A stretch of DNA of 64,000 bases, taken from NCBI GenBank assembly GCA_942159475.1, contig OW804102.1, forward strand, positions 26,108,873 through 26,172,872. Reading direction: 5' to 3'. A model generated the notes under the pieces. That model made no database searches, was not told the origin of the DNA, and worked only from the letters and a program-made list of their open reading frames with translations. The stretch comes from Sthenelais limicola. Its lineage: Eukaryota > Annelida > Polychaeta > Phyllodocida > Sigalionidae. This document shows, piece after piece, positions 56,150 through 64,000 of the stretch (positions are counted from its first letter, which is position 1; every line of letters begins with the position of its first letter). Position numbers and translations under genes: made by a program.

Positions 56150-56258
56150 TTTAACATAACCAAACTGATTTTCTGAATCAACACAATACCAAATATAACT
56201 AGATATTCATTCATAGTAATTATCATTTTCTGCCTAATTTAGCAGAATTGCCATTTTA
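56150..56258 (+). mobile_element. Family B central fragment
   Basis: CTTTAACATAACCAAACTGA, TGAATCAACACAATACCAAA and TTTTCTGCCTAATTTAGCAG correspond to the middle of family B. Neither terminus is present. Confidence 0.55.
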
Positions 56259-57400
56259 CATCTTTTGAATCACATAATGCACTTGTCAATTACAACCCAC
56301 CATCCCAGAGGGTGAGGGGGAATAGTAGGGGGATGTCAGAGAAAATATGCCCCCACACCCAGGCGGGGATTCTTATTAGTTTACCGCAGTATCAAGAGGT
56401 GGCCCAGCTGAGTGGGGGTCCGTCAGGTTTTATAATTTTTTATTTACAAAAATAATGCAAAAAATGTGCCACACGGGGTCGGAGTATTTGCACAAATTTC
56501 TTGCCCTGGGGGTCGGGATTTCATGATATTTACCCAAATGCCTAGGACATTCCCCCATACCTCCAGGGGGTGGGGGTATGTGCAATTACCAAATGCATAA
56601 GATGATTGCCACACAATATCGATTAACACAATGGGTAGGTGTCAGTATAGGACATATTTTCTCATCAAAAGCAAAATGATCAATGGAAGCATGCAAGCCC
56701 TTCTTCACCAGAAATCCACCTTTCTGCTCCAGTGAGTAGACCAGTGATTACACCAGTATTAAAACAGACTTTATTGGCATTCTCAAGCTACATGGAACGT
56801 AGTATACGCGCAGTTGATCAACGTGACCTATGGGCAAATTTACCCCTCCCACGCTCACCCAATCAAATAGCCCCCACCGGTCAGGTGACCTAATATTTGG
56901 ACAGCTGGGGCACGTCACTTCCAAGACGCCGACGTTCGTTACCACGCGACGTGGTTGTCAAGGGAACTGTCAAAAACGTCACGCGAGATCACGTACGTCA
57001 GTGGACCTTAAGTTTTAAGATGTTCAAATGGTTTTCCATCCTTTGAACATCAGACAGTATAAGGTCTTCAATTAAAACTGAGGTAAAATTCTCTAAGGGA
57101 CTTCATATGAGCACCCCTTTTCTTAATAATAAAATATGTATTACTATATGAGTTATTTAATGGCAGTTAATGTCAGCTAGGTCGTAAATCATGAGTTATG
57201 ATGCTTAACGCCCAGCTGTTTTGGCTTCCCTCTTTCACTCCCTTTCTCCCCTTCTCTATACATACCCCTCCATTTTGCTTTCATCACAAAATGTCATTTA
57301 ATATAATTACCACCTGGGAGTAGGTAAATGTGATGTACACATGCCACAGGACCTGGGTAGTTCTATGTAAGGTTGGGGAAGGGAAAGCCGCCACCGAAGA
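56259..57400. other. No recognised gene; CpG-rich segment at 56790-57005
   Basis: The segment around 56890-57005 is rich in CpG (CCACGCGACGTGG, TCACGCGAGATCACGTACGT) and has ACGTCA/CGTCAC words. Open frames exist on both strands, but none resembles a known protein. It could be a promoter or an eroded exon. Confidence 0.25.
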
Positions 57401-57489
57401 GTCCTAATGGGATTCTAATGGCATTTTGCGGTTTTGAGATAGAGGCTTTCCCTCAGTTTGAAGGGACTCTCTCAACTTTGAGCCTAGAA
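57401..57489 (-). mobile_element. Family A/A2 half element
   Basis: GTCCTAATGGGATTCTAATG, TTTTGCGGTTTTGAGATAGA, CCCTCAGTTTGAAGGGAC and AACTTTGAGCCTAGAAT. Only one end is present. Confidence 0.6.
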
Positions 57490-57937
57490 TACAAGATTTG
57501 CCTGGAAGACCTGCATGTCACTTGACTTGCAGATGGTATGTTCTTTTCTGATTGTAATGTATTGTCTGTTCAGAATAAAAATCCTATATATATATAGAAT
57601 GGGGAGCAGAAGACCTGCACTACTAACTGGCGCCCTACAAAGGGGGAAGGACGAGGACAATTTTATGAGACAGTTTTTAAAAAAAAGCATTTTTCATTTC
57701 GACAGACAATTCCACACAAGTGGTATACGTTTCATATTATCGAACAAGGATGTGAATAAAGAAAGTCTACTATCAAGAGAGCATGGAACATGAAGAAAAG
57801 GAATGTATGTTCTAGGGCAGGTGAAGGAGGTTCACATGACGCTGGTTATACAATAATTGCGCATGATTCCTGATAAACAGGGAAGTAGACTTGGAATTGG
57901 CTCATATCCTGGGGGGAACAATCACAATAATATGATA

Positions 57938-58023
57938 ATGGTCGCTAGAAAATGTACAATTCACCTTCACCAAGACAAAAATTAGCTTCAAAATACAGTT
58001 CAACATAAGCAAACATAATTTTT
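57938..58023 (+). mobile_element. Family B left part, interrupted by family A
   Basis: ATGGTCGCTAGAAAATGTAC, TTCACCTTCACCAAGACA and AAATACAGTTCAACATAAGC, then CATAATTTTT, where a family A element starts at 58024. The right half of B was not found beyond it. Confidence 0.6.
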
Positions 58024-58148
58024 CAGTCTAGCCTCACAGCCTCTCAGATCAGATACGAATGGTATATCAGTGATTGGACGCCTACTGCGGTAATCTATTT
58101 CCTGGCCCTGATGGGATTATAATGGCATTTTGCATTTCGGGGCGATGG
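58024..58148 (-). mobile_element. Family A element inserted in family B
   Basis: CAGTCTAGCCTCACAGCC, TCAGTGATTGGACGCCTACT, TTTCCTGGCCCTGATGGG and TTTTGCATTTCGGGGCGA. The far terminus has decayed. Confidence 0.65.
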
Positions 58149-58334
58149 CTGAATAACTTGTCATTTGATTACTTTCTATAGTAAAGGCAACGCAAGAATA
58201 CACTCCTCATGGGATTACGCGTTTGTATATACATTTCTTTAATGTTTGCCCTCAAAGTGAAAAAAAAATGATAAAAAGACTCAGCCGAGAAGTTTTGGCA
58301 CCAGTTCAGCGTGGGGCTGCTACTGAGAATGCTA

Positions 58335-58573
58335 GTGGGTGAAATCACCAGAAAATGTACAATTCGCCTTCACCAATCCTCTCAAATAATCTAAATTTAA
58401 GACGAAAGTGAGGTTCGAAATACAGTTCAACATAAACATACAGATTGTTTGAATTAAGACAATATTAAATATCTTCAGATGTACCCAGTATTAGCCATAT
58501 TTTCAGTCTATTTTTTCCGAATTTACTAAATGTGTAGGGCTGCCAATTGTACCTTTTCTAATGATCTGACCCT
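58335..58573 (+). mobile_element. Family B element, full length
   Basis: GTGGGTGAAATCACCAGAAA and TTGTACCTTTTCTAATGATC TGACCCT. It retains CTTCACCAATCCTCTCAAAT and AAATACAGTTCAACATAAAC and is among the best-preserved plus-orientation copies. Confidence 0.75.
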
Positions 58574-60180
58574 AATATTGAAATGAGAAAAAAGACGCTT
58601 GGAATACCCAGCTTTGATCATCCATCCTGCACTCCTCTAATGAGGGCAAGTTTAGCTACGGTAGATAGAGCTTGTGTTCCCTGGAGGAACAACTCTTGGG
58701 CAAAAATGACATAAAAGTAATGAAAAATTGTAATAATAATAATGATACCCAATACAAAAAAATAAGGAGATAATATCTTCGAAGTCGTGCTTGGTCTCAG
58801 GTTGGTCATAGGTAAAACTGACATAACATTTTTAAAGATTTTTTTTTATAACAATGTAAGAAAAAGAAATGATTAAAATCGTTATAGAGGACAAGGTTGA
58901 AAGGGGCTGCATAGATTTGGACTATATGGCATGGCCAAATGTGGAGCAGATGTTTATTCATTTATTAATTAAGATTACTTTTTAAGATATTTACAATTTT
59001 TTTTCATGAATTTCATGAAGTACCTAGCTACCAATATTAGGTGTAATGTTTATGGTAACTTTTTCTATTTGCTTCTTTTTCTAACGTCTTATATTAAATG
59101 TAAAGTTCAACTGAGAATAGCAATGTTTCAATGAAATATTGTTCAGAAATAAAATTAAATAGAAAGTTAAAAAAAACTATGGTGAAACTGGGAACCTTCC
59201 CCCCTCAGGATGCAATTAAGGTCTTTCAAAGGCTATCTCAAAGAAAGGATTTCACCTTTCAGCTCATATTGTAGGATATCAAAGACAAAATGTTAAACAA
59301 TAAAAACTAAGTCAACGACTTGGTCGCAAATCATGTTATACATGTATATGGTTTTCCCTTCAAGTGTCTAATAAATCGTTCATTCTGATAGACTCACTTG
59401 ACCACCCTGATCTGTTGCATTATGTATAGTGCTTCATTGATTATGTAAACAACAAGTGGCATGTAGAGCCAGTTAACATCTATTCCAATTCAAAGTGCTA
59501 TCAAACATGTTATCCATTAATTGTTGTTAAAATACGACATCTTAATGTATCGCAATCTTTCTTTTTGTATAAATTAATTCTCATCATCCTTCTCCTGTGT
59601 AATAAAGCGATGTCAGTCAGGGCACAATGACAAACGCTAACTTTGACGAGCGTGCTACTGTTTGTATTGCCTGAATAAATAAAATTATTTAAAAATACAA
59701 ACAAGTGGGAATGCATTATCAGTTATAACCTACATCCTGAATACATTCAAATGACATCGTGACTAACGCTGAAGTAATTTAATCGATCATGTTTAGCAAG
59801 GACCACTAACAACCTTTCTAATTTCCGAACAAGCTGGGAGGAAGGGCATAATATATATGTAATATGTTTGTTATAACTTCACACTTCGTATGAATATAAG
59901 GGGAGGTCCCTATCCTCTGAACCATGACATCATTAAGCGTTTTTAATATTTTTTCACTGTTCCAAATGCAGATATGTGTGTAATTACTGCCCCCATCTCC
60001 CCCATTCCCATCCTACACCATTCTATGGGCTTTTCCAATAAGTCTGGGGCTGTTAGGATCACGTGGGGATTGCTCATGGGTTATCTATCGATGTGAACTA
60101 GTGCACAAGATACTTATAAAGCTCCAGAGAGGATGGAAGTTTGTGAGAAACAGAATATGTTGAGAAACAGAGGTATGTAG
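58574..60180. other. AT-rich, no recognisable gene
   Basis: It contains a retroelement-type 3' end at 59664-59697 (CCTGAATAAATAAAATTATT then TAAAAA), related to those near 13494 and 21175. No other structure stands out. Confidence 0.4.
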
Positions 60181-60790
60181 AGGAGAAAGGGAAGGATTGA
60201 AACATCGAGGGAGTTGAGAGGGGGAGGGAGGGTAAAGGGGAGAGATAGACATAAGAAAAGTGGAGTCATGGGAGAGGTTGGATGGGGTAGGGGAGAGCGA
60301 AAACAAAAAGAGAGAGGTAGAGAGAGGAAGAGGAAAAGATCAAGACAGACCGAAAAGAGCGAGAGAGAGCGAGAGAGAGAGAGGGAGAGAGAGAGAGAGG
60401 AAAGAGAGAGGGAGAAAGTACCTGAGAAGAGGAGAGAGCGAAAAGAGCGAGAGAGAGGGAGGAAAGAGAGAGGGAGAAGGGAAGAGAGCGAGAGAGGAAG
60501 AGAGACAGCGAAAAGAGCGAGAGAGAGAGAGAGAGGAAGAGGAAAAGATCAAGACAGACCGAAAAGAGCGAGAGAGAGAGCGAGAGAGAGAGAGGGAGAG
60601 AGAGAGAGAGGAAAGAGAGAGGGAGAAAGTACCTGAGAAGAGGAGAGAGCGAAAAGAGCGAGAGAGAGGGAGGAAAGAGAGAGGGAGAAGGGAAGAGAGC
60701 GAGAGAGGAAGAGAGACAGCGAAAAGAGCGAGAGAGAGAGAGAGGAAGAGAGAGAAAGAAACATAGAGACAGACATATAGACAGGCAGGG
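60180..60790 (+). repeat. (GA)n-rich array with a 209-bp tandem duplication
   Basis: Two long units, about 60322-60532 and 60533-60742, share GATCAAGACAGACCGAAAAG (60338 and 60547), GTACCTGAGAAGAGGAGAGA (60418 and 60629) and all the sequence between, with a 2-bp length difference in a GA run. The long charged or Ser/Leu frames are artefacts. Confidence 0.85.
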
Positions 60791-61510
60791 AGGCAGAGAT
60801 ATATTGGAAGGATGGTGAGAAATAAGAAAAAAGAGGTATGAAGGATACAATGATTTAAAAACCTTGATATATATTTAGAAAAATAAAAAATAACCTTTCC
60901 CAGTCGTACCTTACATAATAGACCTATAATAAAGTATATGCCGCAATCTTTTAATCGATCCTGGATGAGTACCCACCATTATTAAATGACATGCATATGA
61001 AACACAATATTAAGGAAAATGTCCTATATTTAAAACGAAACTACCGTTACCTTACACCTAATCTTTTATTAGACCAAAACTAAAGTATAAGTTTGTAATA
61101 TGCAATTTTTGATAAATATAGTGCTTGAGGAAAATGGTATATAATAAATTAATTTTGATGATTAGAGTTTGAACTAGGTTAATGCTATTTATGAGCTGTA
61201 GATTTTTAGAATGAGGAAAAGGTTTGGCAAGGGGGAGGGTACTTCCCAAATACTTCTTATATTTGAAATTGGAAAAAGACACATGGTACGTGGCATGAAT
61301 TGAAAAACCTGAATGTATATTGGCATTTATTAATTAAATATCTATTTATTGAATAATATATTTCAGTAGTAAAAGATTAACTCAGTTAAATATCATGTCA
61401 TTTGTATGGTGATGTAAGGTTTCTGTGTAAGGAAAAAGTTTCGCCTTTAACTTTCAGAGAGGGACCTTTAAATATGCATATAGTAATGTTCCTTTTTAAG
61501 AATTAAGAGA
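60791..61510. other. AT-rich, no recognisable gene
   Basis: No repeat or frame of interest was seen. Confidence 0.4.
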
Positions 61511-61667
61511 CAGTCTAGGACCAAAGATGAGAGAGTCCCTTCAAATTGAGGGAAAGCCTCTCGCCTCAAACCGCAAAGTGTCATTATAATTCCATTAAGA
61601 CTGCAAAATATCATTATAATCCCATCCCTACCATTCTTATCTGATCTGAGGGTTTGGGACTGGACTG
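61511..61667 (+). mobile_element. Subfamily A2 element, near full length
   Basis: CAGTCTAGGACCAAAGATGA, TTGAGGGAAAGCCTCTCGCC, TTCCATTAAGACTGCAAAAT and CTTATCTGATCTGAGGGTTT GGGACTGGACTG. It is the best A2 reference in the window. Flanks AAGAGA and GAGAGA agree at 5 of 6. Confidence 0.75.
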
Positions 61668-61754
61668 GAGAGATTTTCATGATTGATAGCAAGAAAATGG
61701 GAAATAAGATGGAAGTATTGAATATCGTATCTAATTGTTGTGTTCCTCTTGCAG

Positions 61755-61784
61755 GGTGGGAAGTAGATGAGAGAGGGAGAGGAG
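61755..61784 (+). other. Candidate 30-nt exon (phase 1)
   Basis: TTGTGTTCCTCTTGCAG precedes and GGAG|GTGAAA follows. The interval is open only in phase 1 (GWEVDERGRG). It is short and purine-rich, so a chance match is quite possible. Confidence 0.15.
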
Positions 61785-62498
61785 GTGAAAGAGTGACTGT
61801 ATATAGACATTTGTACGTAAACTTTTTATTAAATTACTTGTGCAGCTCTAACTGGGAATATTGTGTAGCACATTGTTTCAGCTGAACACAATTATCTAAA
61901 TACAACGTCTCAGGATACATACATGTGATTGTTAATTTGTATTTTTTTGTATTTAAATATTGCATTCAGCTACTACATTTTGCAACATGTAGTGCTGACA
62001 AAAAAGACAAATATATTTAACAGAATCGAAAATTTAAATAGGTACTAACCCTATGATATTCGAACAATAGATAGAGAAATGATAATATATTTGACCATTA
62101 GATCGCTCTTTGCACATGAAATGTAATGATATCATATTTATATAGGCATTACTCTGAGAACAACGTATCTAGAGTTAATTATGCACAGTGCGTATGCCAC
62201 TAGTGAGTTACCTGGGTTAGTCATGTTAGTCATGCTAAGCATTCTTCTTTTTTTTACCAAGTTTACCGCCAAAATTCAACTTTATGACTCAAAAATGTTT
62301 TCTATAATAAACAGTTAACTAACTCAGTGTGACAGAAGACTTATTTTATCTAATATATTTGGGAGTAAGGAGGCACATAATGTTGAGTAAAAATAAGATC
62401 TCTAGCGCCGATCTAAGGTGCGGAGAAAGACATTGTTTATAAATATTTTCTACATATTTGACCATATGTAATACAAAAATATATTTGAATATACATAT

Positions 62499-62731
62499 AT
62501 GGGTCAGAAGGTCAGACAATGTACAATTAGCAGCTGCACACTTTTAATATGGGACTGCAAAATGATAAATACTTGGTATATATATCTGAGTATATTTGGT
62601 ATTGCATTGATTTAAAAAGTCTGTTCGGTTATGCTGAACAGTATTTTGATCCTCATCTTTACTTAAATTTGTGCTATTTTTTCAATATATAACAATGTGC
62701 TATTTGAGAGGGTTGGTGAAGACGACGATTC
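62499..62731 (-). mobile_element. Family B element, right terminus lost
   Basis: ATGGGTCAGAAGGTCAGACA, TATATCTGAGTATATTTGGT, TCTGTTCGGTTATGCTGAAC and TTTGAGAGGGTTGGTGAAGA. A duplicated TGTGCTATTTT / TGTGCTATTTG flanks a T-rich insertion at 62672-62700. Confidence 0.7.
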
Positions 62732-63052
62732 ACAGGTAAAACTTTGTTTCTGGAAGCGTGAATATCCAAGAGAAGAGGTCAATAAACGAAATTAAAACAA
62801 AACAATAGCCACATGGTGAAGGATAGACTTGTTGAGGGAGTGTCCCCCCCCCATGCTACCCCCATCCCCACTCCTAGCCATCCCAGTGCCAGGGTATGTG
62901 TATAATTGAGGATATCTGGCCCGATGGTCTCATGGTATGTTAATTAAGACAATTAACAAGTAATTAATTACTGGTATAGTCACTGGAGCCCCTTGGTACG
63001 TTTGGTACGAGGTGTCGTCCCTGTATATATACTCTATATATAATACATATAT

Positions 63053-63282
63053 AAGGGTGAAGCAGCCAGAAAATGTACAATACGCCGTAAACAATTCTCT
63101 CAAATAAGCCAAATTCAAGACACAAATCAATTTTAAAATACAAATAGATTTTCTGCACCAATACAATACCCACTGAACCGAAATAAACCCAGTATTTATC
63201 ATTTTCATCCCAAGTTCGCTATTTCGAGGTTTACTAATTGTGTGGAGATGCAGATTGTTAATTTTCTGACGACCTGACCCGT
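63053..63282 (+). mobile_element. Family B element, full length
   Basis: AAGGGTGAAGCAGCCAGAAA and TTTTCTGACGACCTGACCC bound it, with CTCTCAAATAAGCCAAATTC and CCAGTATTTATCATTTTCA inside. Confidence 0.7.
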
Positions 63283-64000
63283 ATATAGGCTACATACAGG
63301 TAGCCGGTAACCTCATAAGGGGGTGGCTAGAGAGGCCAATCTTGTTATTGAGAACTCGAGAGTACTAGAAATTATCTTACTCCGAGCTGAGGAGCATTGT
63401 CCTGGGGTATATGAAGGATACCTTTTAAACATCAATCTAATCTTCAGAAGCAATGTTTCATTTAGAGGGGATATATTTGGTTGACAATATCAAGTTATTT
63501 AGAATAAACTATAACTTATAAACCTTTTTTTACCACTCTTTTGACCTTTTGCATTCTACCCTTCCCATCTAATAATGTCGCATCCAATAACGTCTCCTAT
63601 CAAATTATGTGGAAAACAAATTTGTTAATTATTGGCCTCTCATAGTTATCATGGACTCTTAAGGTAATATACTACAATCTATGGCTGTATTAGATTACAG
63701 CAAGTCTGGTTAGATTACTCTTAACTTGTCATGTTGTCATGTTATTTCTTGAGAGTATTTATGTTACCTGATTTGCCTTGAATAAATGGATCAGGCATTA
63801 GCCGATCGAAAATGGAAAATGAAGTCTGGCTAAATTCTGGTGAGCTCCATTGGTGGTATACTACATGTACTTTGAATCAGTTGCAAAATATCAAGAGGCA
63901 CTTCCCAGAAATACAAGTATAGTATACTGCCTTTTATTTTATTACAAGTTTGTATCGGCTTGTTATAAGTTTATTTTGTGGGATGGCTTTCCATTAGCGA
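63283..64000. other. No recognisable gene
   Basis: AT-rich sequence. GTATACTAC-type words recur at 63668, 63856 and 63924, recalling the spaced repeat at 5796-6174, but too sparsely to define an array. Confidence 0.35.

Noticed and set aside
63981..64000. Family A copy at the right edge
   Set aside because: GGCTTTCC followed by ATTAGCGA mixes the two orientations of the family, so the match is not collinear.
1..64000. CRISPR array or bacterial operons
   Set aside because: No direct repeats with regular unique spacers, no dense coding and no ribosome-binding pattern. Everything points to a eukaryotic chromosome.

Overview
This window looks like AT-rich, repeat-dense, non-coding DNA from an animal genome, probably a marine invertebrate. 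I see no operons, bacterial promoters or dense coding. Almost every open frame is short, and many are translations of repeat copies or of (GA)n/(CT)n arrays. A very high density of short inverted-repeat elements, non-LTR retrotransposon debris and a block full of the palindrome TAGGCCTA fit an echinoderm, hemichordate or similar genome. That taxonomic guess rests on recollection and not on a marker gene.

The only convincing protein-coding remnant is a 591-codon reading frame on the minus strand (35721-37496). It is the C-terminal part of an L1/Tx1-like LINE ORF2 with the RT thumb and a zf-RVT zinc knuckle, followed by a 3' UTR, AATAAA and a poly(A) tail. The copy is 5'-truncated at the catalytic YADD motif, so it is a dead but uninterrupted copy. 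Other retroelement 3' tails lie near 13490, 21180, 46042-46261 and 59670.

Two short inverted-repeat families dominate. Family A is about 180 bp, with termini CAGTCTAGGCTCAGAG and an apparent 5-bp target duplication, and has more than 20 full or partial copies. A sister subfamily, A2, starts CAGTCTAGGCCCAAAG. Family B is about 240 bp, with near-palindromic termini of about 30 bp beginning ATGGGTCAGATCGTCAG, and also has more than 20 copies. They nest: A2 in A (2198-2579), A in B (58024 and 21562), and a LINE-like tail in B (46042-46261). Other elements are a pogo/Tigger-like element with TA duplication (6594-6776), a hAT-like element (3074-3272), several long foldbacks (8246-8342, 11835-12001, 42876-42955), and at least five further dispersed repeat pairs recognisable only because both copies lie in the window.

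Low-complexity DNA is abundant. There are seven GA/CT-rich arrays (near 10.9, 17.9, 28.6, 30.1, 50.6, 53.7 and 60.2 kb), one carrying a 209-bp internal duplication, many poly-G/poly-C runs, and a G-quadruplex-type tract at 46.8 kb.

Host-gene content is uncertain. A few short intervals with good acceptor and donor signals keep an open frame on the plus strand (9599-9661, 47095-47118, 47242-47273, 54098-54145, 61755-61784), and several of them share phase 1, as expected if a long-intron gene crosses the window. Short open intervals are common by chance, so these are leads only. A GC-richer stretch at 25.8-26.3 kb and motif clusters at 31.0, 52.8 and 54.1 kb could be regulatory.
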